Notes under the pieces: generated by a model
Told to the model about the DNA's origin: nothing
Databases searched by the model: none
The model's input: the letters and a program-made list of their open reading frames with translations, nothing else
Position numbers and translations under genes: made by a program
In this document: positions 1-10,029 of the stretch, piece after piece
Position numbering within the stretch: position 1 is the stretch's first letter
Layout of the letters: each line of letters opens with the position of its first letter
Source: an uncultured Opitutia bacterium
GTDB taxonomy: Bacteria; Verrucomicrobiota; Verrucomicrobiia; Opitutales; Opitutaceae
Reading direction: 5' to 3'
Assembly (NCBI GenBank): GCA_903872425.1
Contig: CAIQKQ010000019.1
Location: 1-39,884 of the forward strand
DNA: 39,884 nucleotides

Positions 1-78
1 CCGGCGCGTTTACTGACGCCGTCGATGTCCTGCGGCGGGCGCGGCGTGTGAGTCCAGCGCATGGGTGGCATTTCCGAG

Positions 79-165
79 GTAGGGCGCGTGACCTTAACGC
101 GCCGGTTGGGCTCAGCGCTCCGGTGGGCCGAGTCACAGCGGCGGATTAGGGATAATCCGCCCTAC
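79..165. repeat. Inverted pair of GTAG-headed hairpins (REP/REPIN-like element)
   Basis: + strand 79-103 GTAG-GGCGCGT-GACCTTA-ACGCGCC; - strand 165-140 GTAG-GGCGGATTA-TCCC-TAATCCGCC; same head and layout, different but self-complementary stems. Confidence 0.75.
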
Positions 166-174
166 TTTTGAAAA

Positions 175-2775
175 TTATTCCGAAGCCTTGCTGGCGCCGG
201 TCCACTCGTATTTCGGGGCGATATCTTCGTGGGCCTCGACATGCTTCCGGTCGCCCTTGTGCCACCAGTAGAACACCTGGGCGGCGACAAAGATGGCCGA
301 GAATGTCGAGGTGACGATACCGACGAGGAAGGTGAACGCGATGTCCTTGAGTACGCCACCACCGAAGAGGTAGAGAGCGAGCGCCGCAAGGAAGGTGGTC
401 GTCGCCGTCTTTATGGTGCGGGCGAATACCTTCCGGATGGCGTCGTTGATTACGTCCTTAAGCTTCCCGTTGGGGTTGAGTTTGAGCTCTTCCCGGATAC
501 GGTCGAAGACGACGACGGTCTCATTGATCGAGTAACCGGCGATACAGAGGATGGCGGCGACCATCGGGGCGTTGAACTGGTGACCGGTGAGCACAAACAC
601 CCCGATCGTCATCAAGATATCGTGCAACGTGGAGACCATGGCGCCGACGCCGAAGCCGAACTCAAAGCGAAACGCGATGTAGAGCAGAATAACCGCCATT
701 GAGATGGCGACGGCTTTGAGCGCGTTCCACAAAATTTCCGAGCCGATGGTTTTTCCGAGGTGACTGACGCTGACACTTTTTTCATCAAGTCCAGCCGAGG
801 GGAAGGCCGCCTTGAGCGCAGTGAGGACGCCCGCGCCCTTATCTTCTGGCAGCTCAATCTTAAAGGTTTCCTTGCCGCCGCCGAGCGGGCTGGCGGTGGT
901 GATGATCATGTCAGCCACGCCAGCCGTCTTGACGACCTCGCGAATTTTGGACTCGGCCGGTGGCTGGGCGAACGTCAGGGCGACCTCGTCGCCACCCTTG
1001 AAGTCGCGGCCGAAGATTGCGCTGCCTTGGTAAACCACGCTGCCGAAGCCGAGGACCACGAGCAGGCCGGATGCGATAAAGGCGGGCTTGCCGAAACGAA
1101 CAAAGTCCCAGCGCGCGTCCTTCAGCAACGGCAGCATAACAAATTTCTTCACCGCGCCGGACTCCAGTGCCAGCTCCATAATAAGGTGGCCGGTGATAAG
1201 GACGGAGAACAGGGTCGAGCATACGCCAATGGCAAGTGTCACGCCGAAGCCCTTGATCGGGCCGGTACCATACCCGATCATCACGGCGCAGATAATAAGC
1301 TGCACCAAATGGGCGTCGAGGATGGTGGTGAGCGCCTTGACGAAACCGCTCTGATTGGACGTGGCGAGGGACTTGCCGACGGCCAACTCCTCGCGCATAC
1401 GCTCAAAGATCAGAATATTCGCGTCAACCGCCATGCCGATGGTGAGCACGATGCCAGCGAGACTAGGGAGTGTGAGCGTCGCACCAATGTTGGCCATGAT
1501 GCCGAGAATCAGGAGGACGTTGACCAGCAGGCTGAGCAACGCAACGACGCCGCCAAACGTGTAGACCACGAGCATGAACGCCGCCACGAGGCTAACGGCA
1601 ATGACGGTGGAAGTTTTGCCGCTGGCGATGGCATCCGCCGCGAGCGAAGGCCCGACGGCAGTCTGGTCGAGTACGGCGAGCTCAGCGTTGAGCGGGTTGT
1701 TGAGCACGCTTTTGAGATCGAAGGCGGCGCGTTGGTCGAAGTTGCCGCTGATGGATGCAACGCCACCGGTGATGGGGCCACGGATGACGGGGGCGGAATC
1801 AAGCTTGCCGTCGAGCACGATGGCGAGGTTGCGGCCGACGTTGGCCGTGGTCAGCGCGCCAAACTCCTTGGCCCCCTCGTCGGTGAGCTTGAGGCTAATC
1901 TCGTAGCCAACGAGCTGGCCGGAGACGACGTCAGCCCGCGCCACCCGATCGCCGGTCATCTCTGCTTTTTGTTTCACAACATAATAGGCGGTCGGGCTGG
2001 TGCCGTTTTCATCCTCTTTGGCGAGTACCTCATAACCCGGCGGAATGTCTTCGGCTGGAGGCGGCTGCAGCTGCGGCTGGATGCGGTCGGAGACGAGGCG
2101 AAACTCGAGCTTAGCGGGCCGGATGACGGTAGCGATGAGGTCAGGGTTGTCGTTGAGGTTCTCACCGGGGAGCTGGACCTCGATGCGATTATCGCCGACG
2201 GCGCGGATCAGCGGTTCGGTGACGCCGAGGCCGTTGATCCGCTGGTCAATGATGCGAATGGCAGCCGTAAGCGTCTCAGGCGGAACCTTGCCGCCGTCTT
2301 TGGCGCGGATCTCGAGAGTGACGGCGACGCCGCCGTTGAGATCAAGACCGAGCTGCACACGGCGCTTGGCCTGGCGCTGAAGCTCGCCTAGGAGCAGGGT
2401 GTTGCGTTTATCAATGTTCTTGAGCGAAGAACCAAGGTCGATGTCGGGGAAAAACGCCGAGAGATCGAGCTGGCGCTCATGGCCAAGCTGGCGGAGTCCG
2501 ACGAGCACACTGGGCGTAGCCTTCGGGTCGGCCTTGACGCGGGCACGGGCGTCAGCGAGCAGGGTGGCGAAGAGAATTCTTTGGCCGGCGGCCGGCGTGG
2601 CCGAAATACCAGGCTGCGCAGCAGGCGCAGCGATGGACGGAGTTGCACGGGCGGTGAGAAACTCATCAAAGTTGAGGTTTTTCAGCGGGGTCAGCTCATA
2701 GATGGCCCAAGCCATGAGGACGAGGGTGAGGAAGATTTTCCAAGCGTTGCGCTGCCAGAGGTTGCTGTTGGGCAT
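175..2775 (-). CDS. secDF: Fused protein translocase subunit SecDF
   Basis: 866 aa; SecD-type half (RVQLGLDLNGGVAVTLE) followed by SecF-type half (GRDFKGGDEV...GYSINETVVVFDRIRE); yajC immediately upstream. Confidence 0.96.
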   Translation of the reverse strand: MPNSNLWQRNAWKIFLTLVLMAWAIYELTPLKNLNFDEFLTARATPSIAAPAAQPGISATPAAGQRILFATLLADARARVKADPKATPSVLVGLRQLGHERQLDLSAFFPDIDLGSSLKNIDKRNTLLLGELQRQAKRRVQLGLDLNGGVAVTLEIRAKDGGKVPPETLTAAIRIIDQRINGLGVTEPLIRAVGDNRIEVQLPGENLNDNPDLIATVIRPAKLEFRLVSDRIQPQLQPPPAEDIPPGYEVLAKEDENGTSPTAYYVVKQKAEMTGDRVARADVVSGQLVGYEISLKLTDEGAKEFGALTTANVGRNLAIVLDGKLDSAPVIRGPITGGVASISGNFDQRAAFDLKSVLNNPLNAELAVLDQTAVGPSLAADAIASGKTSTVIAVSLVAAFMLVVYTFGGVVALLSLLVNVLLILGIMANIGATLTLPSLAGIVLTIGMAVDANILIFERMREELAVGKSLATSNQSGFVKALTTILDAHLVQLIICAVMIGYGTGPIKGFGVTLAIGVCSTLFSVLITGHLIMELALESGAVKKFVMLPLLKDARWDFVRFGKPAFIASGLLVVLGFGSVVYQGSAIFGRDFKGGDEVALTFAQPPAESKIREVVKTAGVADMIITTASPLGGGKETFKIELPEDKGAGVLTALKAAFPSAGLDEKSVSVSHLGKTIGSEILWNALKAVAISMAVILLYIAFRFEFGFGVGAMVSTLHDILMTIGVFVLTGHQFNAPMVAAILCIAGYSINETVVVFDRIREELKLNPNGKLKDVINDAIRKVFARTIKTATTTFLAALALYLFGGGVLKDIAFTFLVGIVTSTFSAIFVAAQVFYWWHKGDRKHVEAHEDIAPKYEWTGASKASE

Positions 2776-2843
2776 GGTGGTGTTTGGTTAAAGGGAGGAA
2801 GCCGCCGGCGCGACCGGCGGGCAAGCGCGGGGCGGCGGGCGGA

Positions 2844-3209
2844 TTACTTTTTATCCGCGCCGGCCTTGCGGACGACCGCGCTAATGAAGCTCTTAGCGAT
2901 CTCGACCTTGGTGGTCTCGGCGATCCGGACGACGTAGCGGTCGTCCTTCACGCTCGTGATCACACCGTAAAGGCCGCCGGTGGTGACGACCTCGTCACCC
3001 GGCTCCAGCGCGGCGAGCAGTTTCTCGTGGGCCTTCTGCTTGTCGCGCTGGGGCTTGATCATGAAAAAATACAGCGCGCCAAACATCAACACGTAGCCGA
3101 CTATCACGATGGCGGGGAACCCGCCCGGCTGCTGACCGGCCCCGGCGGCAGGCGCGGCGGCGGATGCGGTGGCTTGGGCAAGAAAGAGGGTGGCGGCGAA
3201 AAGGGCCAT
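2844..3209 (-). CDS. yajC: Preprotein translocase subunit YajC
   Basis: Single TM followed by FFMIKPQRDKQKAHEKLLAALEPGDEVVTTGGLYGVI; upstream of secDF; start taken at MALFAATLFLAQ. Confidence 0.93.
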   Translation of the reverse strand: MALFAATLFLAQATASAAAPAAGAGQQPGGFPAIVIVGYVLMFGALYFFMIKPQRDKQKAHEKLLAALEPGDEVVTTGGLYGVITSVKDDRYVVRIAETTKVEIAKSFISAVVRKAGADKK

Positions 3210-3318
3210 ATTCGGGATTGCGTGTTGAAGGTTTTGGAAAAAGAAACGCGCACTCAACCGAGTCCACCCCTGCCAACGCAAGCCTTAACCCGTCCCGCCC
3301 CTTCGCCCGCTCCCCGCC

Positions 3319-5262
3319 TTGAAAATCAAATCCCCCTCCTCGTGGTCCGCCGCCCAGTCCGAAGAGCTCTATGGCTTCAAACGCTGGGGCGCGGGGCATT
3401 TTGGCGTGGATGCGGGCGGCTTCGTCGAAGTGCAACCGCTGGCTGATGGCCGGGCCATCCGCCTGATGGACGTGGTCAACGAGGCGAGCGAGATGGGTCT
3501 AAAGGCGCCACTGGTCGTACGATTTCAGGATTTGCTGCGCCATCGCGTCGTGCGCTTGAACGAAGTTTTCCGCAAAGCCATTAAAGAGGAAGGCTACAAA
3601 GGCGACTACCGCGGGGTGTTTCCCATCAAAGTGAACCAACTCCGTGAGGTCGTGGACGAGGTCGTCGCCGCCGGCAAGGACTACCACTTCGGTCTCGAGG
3701 CCGGTTCAAAACCTGAGCTGATGGTTGCGCTCGCCATGCATGAGGGCGGCCAGCGCCTCATCATCTGCAACGGCTACAAGGATCACGACTACATCCGCCT
3801 GGCCCTCCTCGGGCGCAAACTGGGAAAAAAGATCATACTCGTGGTCGAGCAGCTCTCCGAGCTCGACGTGATCATCCGCCTAGCCGCCGAGACCGGCGTG
3901 AAGCCGCTGCTCGGCCTGCGCGCCAAGCTCCAAACCCGCGGCGACGGCAAGTGGGCCGCCTCGACCGGCGACAACGCCAAATTCGGCCTCAATACGGCTG
4001 AGATTCTTTTCGCGGTCGAGAAGCTGCGCAAGGCACGGCTCTCGTCCGCGTTGCGCCTCGTGCATTTCCACATCGGCTCTCAGGTACCAAACATCCTCAC
4101 GATCAAAAACGCCGTCGTCGAGGCCGCGCGGTTTTACTGCCAGCTCGCGCAGATGGGATTTCCGATGGGCTATCTTGATGTCGGCGGCGGGCTGGGCATT
4201 GATTACGACGGCTCACGCACCAATTTCGATTCCTCGATGAACTACTCGATGGACGAATACGCCCGCGACGTCGTCCATAATATCAAGGAAATCTGCACCG
4301 ATGCCGGCGTCGCCCTACCCGACATCGTGAGCGAGTCGGGCCGCGCGGTCGTCGCGCCGCACTCGATGCTTGTGGTCGAAGTGTTCGAGCGCATCAACAA
4401 GCGCGAGTCACTCGGCCAGCAGCACCGCCCGCGTGAAAAGCACAAGATCGTCACCGACCTTGAAGCCATGCTCCGGAACAAGCCCAAGCTCGGCCGACTC
4501 GAGCGCTTTCACGACGCGGTGCAGAAAAAGGAGGAGGCGTTCTCCCTCTTCAACCTCGGCTACCTCGACCTCGAGAACCGCGCCGCCGCTGAGCAGATTT
4601 TTTGGCAGATCTGTGAGCAGATTGGCCGCGAGACCGACCGCTCGGGTTACGTCCCAGAAGAATTACGCGATCTGAAAAAACTACTTGCCGACCAATACGT
4701 TGGCAATTTCTCCGTGTTCCAGTCGCTGCTCGACCACTGGGGCCTCGACCAACTCTTCCCCATCGCACCGCTCCACCGCCTGAACGAAAAGCCCACCGTC
4801 AACGCCACGCTCGTGGACATCACCTGTGATTCCGACGGCAAGATTGACCGCTTCATTGATCTCCAAGACGTGAAAGACTATATCACGCTCCACCCGCTCA
4901 ACGGCAAGCCCTACCACCTCGGCATCTTTCTCACCGGCGCCTACCAGGATATCATGGGCGACCTGCACAACCTCTTCGGCCGTGTCAACGAGGTGCATGT
5001 CTTTCTCGAGTCCGACGAGCCTAACGGATTCTATATTGAGGAGGCGCTCGCCGGCAGTTGCGTCGCTGACGTGATTGAAGGCGTGCAATACCGGCAGGAC
5101 GAATTGTGCCGCCGGATGAAGGCGCAGATCGATACCGCCACCAAGAAAGACATGGTCAAGCCCCGCGAAGGCGTGCGCCTGCTGGAATTCTACGAAGGCC
5201 AAATGGCCGCCAAGACCTATCTCAACATCGAACGGCCTAGCCCGAGAAAGCCAAAAAAGTAG
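3319..5262 (+). CDS. speA: Biosynthetic arginine decarboxylase
   Basis: 647 aa; GVFPIKVNQLREVV PLP-binding region, HFHIGSQ, LDVGGGLGIDYDG, SESGRAVVAPHS. Confidence 0.96.
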   Translation: MKIKSPSSWSAAQSEELYGFKRWGAGHFGVDAGGFVEVQPLADGRAIRLMDVVNEASEMGLKAPLVVRFQDLLRHRVVRLNEVFRKAIKEEGYKGDYRGVFPIKVNQLREVVDEVVAAGKDYHFGLEAGSKPELMVALAMHEGGQRLIICNGYKDHDYIRLALLGRKLGKKIILVVEQLSELDVIIRLAAETGVKPLLGLRAKLQTRGDGKWAASTGDNAKFGLNTAEILFAVEKLRKARLSSALRLVHFHIGSQVPNILTIKNAVVEAARFYCQLAQMGFPMGYLDVGGGLGIDYDGSRTNFDSSMNYSMDEYARDVVHNIKEICTDAGVALPDIVSESGRAVVAPHSMLVVEVFERINKRESLGQQHRPREKHKIVTDLEAMLRNKPKLGRLERFHDAVQKKEEAFSLFNLGYLDLENRAAAEQIFWQICEQIGRETDRSGYVPEELRDLKKLLADQYVGNFSVFQSLLDHWGLDQLFPIAPLHRLNEKPTVNATLVDITCDSDGKIDRFIDLQDVKDYITLHPLNGKPYHLGIFLTGAYQDIMGDLHNLFGRVNEVHVFLESDEPNGFYIEEALAGSCVADVIEGVQYRQDELCRRMKAQIDTATKKDMVKPREGVRLLEFYEGQMAAKTYLNIERPSPRKPKK

Positions 5263-5520
5263 CCGCGGCGAAGCGAGCCAGCTCGAGTCTTAATCCACGT
5301 TTAATCCACCCCCGAGGTCACGTCTCGAACCGGTCAGAACGATGGCAAGGGGGTTGGTTCGAACCGTCAGGCGCGCGCCTGCTCGCGCTCCGGTAGAGCG
5401 TTCCGGCCAGCCTGTGGACCACTTAAAATCTCCCGCGGTCAAACGGCCAGCCCCGCACTCACGGTGCATTTACTTGCTCGAAAAATCGAACCTCCCCGCC
5501 AAGCTCTTGTCTTTCCACCC

Positions 5521-7149
5521 ATGCCTTGTTTGTTCCGCCGCACTCTAAGCCTATGCCTTCGCGGCTTCGCCCTGTTGACCTCCCTTTGGCTGGGCGCCCT
5601 GCACGCGGCCTCCTTGGCGGGGCCCACCCCCAGCACGCCCGGCCGGGAAATCGCCGCCGGGCCGTTTACCGCCACGTGGAGTTCGCTCGTAAAACATGAA
5701 AACGCCGAATGGTTTCGGGATGCGAAACTCGGCATCTGGGCGCGTTGGGACGCACAGGACGTGCCCGAACAGGGCGACGACTACGCGCGCAGCATCTACG
5801 TCCCTACCCTGCCGAACAAACGTCCCAATCCCACCTACTCATGGCACATTGACCACTTTGGCCATGTCTCGCAATTCGGTTTCAAAGATCTGCTCCCGCT
5901 GTGGAAAGCCGAGCAGTGGGAACCGGAAAAAATCATCTCGCTCTACCAACGCGCCGGGGCCCGCTACTTTGTCGCCCTCGCGAACGACACCGACAATTTC
6001 GACTGCTTTGACTCCAAATATCAGCCGTGGAACTCCGTCGCGTTCGGCCCGAAACAGGACCTCGTCGCCCGGTGGGCCACCGCCACCCGCGCCGCCGGCC
6101 TGCGCTTTGGCGTAAGCGTCCACGCCGCCGCCGCGTGGACATGGTTTGAACCGGCCCAAGGCTACGATATTTCCGGGCCATTCGCCGGTCGCCCTTACGA
6201 TGGTCGCCTCACGATTTCCGATGGCTATGCTAAATGGTGGCGCGGCTTCGACCCCGCCACGGAGCTCTATGCCCAATTTCACCAGCCGGGCGCGAAGCCG
6301 GACGCTGCCTATACCAACAAATTTTTCCTCCGCACCAAGGACCTTGTTGACCACTACGCGCCCGATCTCCTCTTTTTTGGCGACAGCAACCTACCGCTCG
6401 GAGACGCCGGCCTAGCCCTCGCCGCGCATTTTTACAACACTAGCCTGGCCGTACACGCTGGACCACTCGACGCCGTCCTCGCCGCACCCACTAACGACCC
6501 AGCCCGCCGTGCAGCGTTCGCCGCCACGCATGAGCGCGCCGTCGCCGCCACGCTCCGGCCCGAGCCGTGGCAGACCGTCACCTCGATCGGCCAGTGGCAC
6601 TACAAGACCGGCCAGAAATATCGCCCGGTCGGTGACATTATTCGTCAGCTCGTGGATGTCGTCAGCAAAAACGGCAACCTCCTCCTAAACGTCCCCCTGC
6701 GCGGCAGCGGCATCCCCGATCCCGACGAAGTCCGCCTGCTCGACCAGCTCTCGGCCTGGATGGCTGTCCACGACGAAGGCATCCACGCCACCCGCCCGTG
6801 GAAAATTTTTGGCGAAGGCCCTTCCCTCGCGGCCTCCGCGCCGGACGGCCTGCTGGTCGAGACTAAGCTCGCGTTCACTCCGCAAGACATCCGCTTCACC
6901 CAAACCAAGGATGGCGGCACGCTCTACGCCTTCGTCCTCGCTTGGCCCAAGGACGGCCAGATCACGATCAAATCCCTCGCCCAGTCCTCCGGTCAACCCA
7001 ACCCGCTAGAGAAAAAGATCGGCATGCTCACGCTCCTTGGCTCGGCGGAAAAAATTTCGTGGACGCGCGATGCTACCGGACTGCACGTCGCCCTCCCCGC
7101 GTCCGCCCCGAACGAAAACGCCTGCGCGCTCAAGCTTACGCTGGAGTGA
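5521..7149 (+). CDS. Secreted GH29-family (alpha-L-fucosidase-like) protein with atypical active site
   Basis: Signal peptide MPCLFRRTLSLCLRGFALLTSLWLGALHAAS; GH29 scaffold (WFRDAKLGIWARWDAQDVPEQGDDYAR, FGFKDLLPLWKAEQW, YFVALANDTDNFDCFDSKYQPWNSV, NGNLLLNVPLRGSG). Confidence 0.9.
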   Translation: MPCLFRRTLSLCLRGFALLTSLWLGALHAASLAGPTPSTPGREIAAGPFTATWSSLVKHENAEWFRDAKLGIWARWDAQDVPEQGDDYARSIYVPTLPNKRPNPTYSWHIDHFGHVSQFGFKDLLPLWKAEQWEPEKIISLYQRAGARYFVALANDTDNFDCFDSKYQPWNSVAFGPKQDLVARWATATRAAGLRFGVSVHAAAAWTWFEPAQGYDISGPFAGRPYDGRLTISDGYAKWWRGFDPATELYAQFHQPGAKPDAAYTNKFFLRTKDLVDHYAPDLLFFGDSNLPLGDAGLALAAHFYNTSLAVHAGPLDAVLAAPTNDPARRAAFAATHERAVAATLRPEPWQTVTSIGQWHYKTGQKYRPVGDIIRQLVDVVSKNGNLLLNVPLRGSGIPDPDEVRLLDQLSAWMAVHDEGIHATRPWKIFGEGPSLAASAPDGLLVETKLAFTPQDIRFTQTKDGGTLYAFVLAWPKDGQITIKSLAQSSGQPNPLEKKIGMLTLLGSAEKISWTRDATGLHVALPASAPNENACALKLTLE

Positions 7150-7234
7150 ATGAACCTCCTTCCTGCCCGGCGCTCGCCACCACGCCATCATTTTTTTCGC
7201 GCCTCCTGCGCCATTTTGCGGCCATCCTCCGGTC

Positions 7235-8143
7235 ATGACCCGCGTTCTCCATGTCCTTACCGGTCCGACCGCCGTCGGCAAGACCGAGCTGGCGTTGCGC
7301 TGGGCCGAGGCCAACGGCGCGGAGATTATCTCGTGCGACACGCTGCTGTTTTACCGGGGCATGGATCTCGGCACCGCCAAACCCACCGCTGCCGAGCGCG
7401 CTCGGGTGCCGCACCATCTGATTGATGGGTGCGACTTGGCCGAGCCGATGGACGTAGCGCGCTACGCCGCGCTCGCCCGCACGGCCGCCGAGGACATCGC
7501 GGCGCGAGGGCATGCCGTGCTGGTCGTAGGTGGGAGTGGGTTTTATCTGAAGAGTTTTTTTGCACCGGTGGCCGACGAAGTGGCCGTGCCGCCCGCGTTG
7601 CGCGACGAGATCGCATCCAAACTGGATCACGCCGGTCTGCCCGCGCTTGTAGCCGAACTGCTCGCGCTCAACGCGGGCAGCCTCGGCGCGCTCGATACCG
7701 CTAATCCGCGCCGGGTCACCCGCGCGCTGGAACGTTGCCGCGCGTCGGGACAGACCCTCGCCGCGCTGGCGGCGGAGTTCGCGCGCCAGCCCGCGCCGTT
7801 TGCCGGCTGGGAAACGCGCTGCACGCGTCTCGACCGTACCCCCGCCGAACTCGACGCGCGTATCACCGCGCGCACTGAGGCAATGCTGACCGGCGGATTG
7901 ATTGCCGAGGTGCGCCACCTGCGCGCTTCGGGGCTAGAGAACAATCCGAGCGCCGCGAGCGCCATCGGCTACCGTGAGACGCTGGCGATGCTCGATGGCA
8001 AACTGCCTGAAGCGCAGCTCGCAGCCGAGATCGCCAAGAACACCCGCGCCCTCGTGAAAAAGCAGCGCACCTGGTTCCGCACCCAGCTACCACCGCACCG
8101 CGCGCTCGACGCCGCGGCAGTGGCGGTGGCTGATATGTTTTAG
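7235..8143 (+). CDS. miaA: tRNA dimethylallyltransferase
   Basis: GPTAVGKTELALRWAEANGAEIISCDTLLFYRGMDLGTAKPT; AIGYRETLAML; KKQRTWFR. Confidence 0.96.
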   Translation: MTRVLHVLTGPTAVGKTELALRWAEANGAEIISCDTLLFYRGMDLGTAKPTAAERARVPHHLIDGCDLAEPMDVARYAALARTAAEDIAARGHAVLVVGGSGFYLKSFFAPVADEVAVPPALRDEIASKLDHAGLPALVAELLALNAGSLGALDTANPRRVTRALERCRASGQTLAALAAEFARQPAPFAGWETRCTRLDRTPAELDARITARTEAMLTGGLIAEVRHLRASGLENNPSAASAIGYRETLAMLDGKLPEAQLAAEIAKNTRALVKKQRTWFRTQLPPHRALDAAAVAVADMF

Positions 8144-8319
8144 CGCCAGAGAGGCAAAGTGGCAAAGCCACCGATGAAGCCTCCTCAGCTCGGAAACTAT
8201 GGGTATGGCTCAGCCGAATTCTCACTTCATAAATACTGAATTTTTCGGTTCAGATTTCTCGTCTTGGTGTTGAAGCATTTGCACTGGCACGGGTGGAACG
8301 ACCAGGACAAGGTAAAAAA

Positions 8320-10029
8320 ATGCCCGAGGATAGTTTCGATCTATTAAGTGATGCCGTGCCGCCATGCTGGCGGCGACACGCAGACGCCCTTTGGGCTGGC
8401 GCAGTGTTTGTCCTCACGGTCTCGCTCACCGTACTGGCGTTTCCGCCGTTTAACGCGCCGGAGTGCGGTTACCTGCTCGTCGCCCCGGCCGCGTGCTGGG
8501 CGTATCGCCGACCCCGTTGGATAATTTTTGCCGCCACGGTCCTTGGCGCGCAGGCGGCGGCATGGACCGTTGTGCTCGGCTGGCTGCGGCACGTGACATG
8601 GGGCGGGCTGCTGTTGCTCGGGCCGTTCGTCGGCGTATGGGTAGGCCTGTGGTTTGTCGCGGCGCGCTGGGCGCTGCCGCGGTTGCCGGGGCGTCTGTGG
8701 CCGGTGCGCGTGCTTACGATGCTCGCACTCGCGGCGCTGTGGGTGGTCAATGAATGGACGCGTACTTGGCTGCTCAGCGGTTTCCCGTGGCTACCGCTCG
8801 CAGCGAGCCAATGGCAGCGCGCAGTGATTTTGCAAATTGCCGCGTACACTGGCGCGAGCGGGGTGTCGTTTGTGCTCGTGACGATGAACCTCGGCCTCGC
8901 GGCCTTCGCACACTGGCTGCTGTTCGAAGGTGGGCGCGGAACACTCGACGACCGACCGGGTATGCGGGGGCGGCGCTGCCCGGAGCTGTTGGCGGCGATG
9001 TTTCTGCTCCTCGGGTGCTTCACCGTATTTTTGCACGAGACGACGTCCCGTGCGCCGTTTACCGTCCCGCTCGCGCGCGTGGCGTTTGTGCAGCCGAACA
9101 TTCCGCAGGAAATCAAGTGGGACAACACCAAGGCGCCCGAAATTCTCGCTGTGCTCGTCGACGTGACGCGCGCTGCCGCCGTGACTCAACCCGACCTGAT
9201 TCTCTGGCCAGAGGCGACGACTCCGTGGGCGCTCAACGCCGATGCGAGCCTGCGCGCGCGCGTCGAGACGCTCGCGCGCGAAGCCGGCACGCCGCTGGTG
9301 CTCGGCTCCATCGCCATCGAAGCGGCAGGCGGCAACGCGACTGACTGGCTCAACGCGGCCTTCATCGTGGATCCGATGGTGGGCATGCAGGAGCGCATCT
9401 ACGCGAAGCGGAAACTTGTGCCCTTCGGCGAATATGTGCCGTTCCGCCCGCTGCTTGGCTGGATCGGGAAATTTGTACCAATTGGCGACGACTTTGCGCG
9501 CGGTGAAAACGCGGAGCCGTTGCACGTCAAAGCTGGCGGCGCGGACGGACGGCCCCTCGCGCTCGGCGAGCTGATCTGCTACGAGGACGTTTTTTCCCCA
9601 CTCGCTCGTGCCAGCGCGCTCGCTGGCGCGGATGTGCTCGTTGTCCACACCAACGACGCCTGGTATGGCGAGGGCGGCATGGCGGCGCAGCACGCGGCCC
9701 ATAGTGTGCTCCGCGCAGTCGAGACGCGCCGCCCCGTGCTGCGCGACGGCAATGCCGGCTGGAGCGGCTGGATTGACGAGTTCGGTGTCGTCCGCGCGGT
9801 GCTCACGCGCGACGCGACAGGCCACGTGACAACCGATCCGACCCTAGCGACCAACGGCACCGTGTATTTTCGCGGCGCGGCGGCAACAGATGTGACGCGC
9901 GATTCGCGCTGGATCGGACGCCAAAGCTATTACACCGAGCACGGCGATTGGTTCGTCGCTGCGTGCGCCGCGCTGGCGTTCGCGGGCTGGCTCGCGTTGC
10001 GCCGCCCGCCGCTCAACCCCGCCACGTGA
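8320..10029 (+). CDS. lnt: Apolipoprotein N-acyltransferase
   Basis: Multi-TM N-terminus plus nitrilase-like domain with [34 protein letters not shown]; start chosen at MPEDSFD after an AGGACAAGG-like site. Confidence 0.93.
   Translation: MPEDSFDLLSDAVPPCWRRHADALWAGAVFVLTVSLTVLAFPPFNAPECGYLLVAPAACWAYRRPRWIIFAATVLGAQAAAWTVVLGWLRHVTWGGLLLLGPFVGVWVGLWFVAARWALPRLPGRLWPVRVLTMLALAALWVVNEWTRTWLLSGFPWLPLAASQWQRAVILQIAAYTGASGVSFVLVTMNLGLAAFAHWLLFEGGRGTLDDRPGMRGRRCPELLAAMFLLLGCFTVFLHETTSRAPFTVPLARVAFVQPNIPQEIKWDNTKAPEILAVLVDVTRAAAVTQPDLILWPEATTPWALNADASLRARVETLAREAGTPLVLGSIAIEAAGGNATDWLNAAFIVDPMVGMQERIYAKRKLVPFGEYVPFRPLLGWIGKFVPIGDDFARGENAEPLHVKAGGADGRPLALGELICYEDVFSPLARASALAGADVLVVHTNDAWYGEGGMAAQHAAHSVLRAVETRRPVLRDGNAGWSGWIDEFGVVRAVLTRDATGHVTTDPTLATNGTVYFRGAAATDVTRDSRWIGRQSYYTEHGDWFVAACAALAFAGWLALRRPPLNPAT

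Noticed and set aside
760-2391. 543-aa plus-strand ORF
   Set aside because: Antisense shadow ORF of secDF; acidic, low-complexity translation with no recognisable motif; typical of GC-rich coding DNA.
5350-5372. GGTTCGAACC resembling a tRNA T-arm near 5356
   Set aside because: No acceptor, D or anticodon arms around it; just a palindrome.
7311-7380. MiaA SCDTLLFYR looked like a degenerate DSxQ motif
   Set aside because: The E. coli enzyme, as I recall it, has a similar DSALIYKGMDIGTAKP variant, so this is within normal family variation.
7136-7918. 260-aa minus-strand ORF
   Set aside because: Antisense to miaA.
8791-9825. 344-aa minus-strand ORF
   Set aside because: Antisense to lnt, which has its catalytic motifs in the plus frame.
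10013-10029. 17-nt convergent overlap of lnt and ruvC ends
   Set aside because: Short tail-to-tail overlaps are common in compact bacterial genomes.
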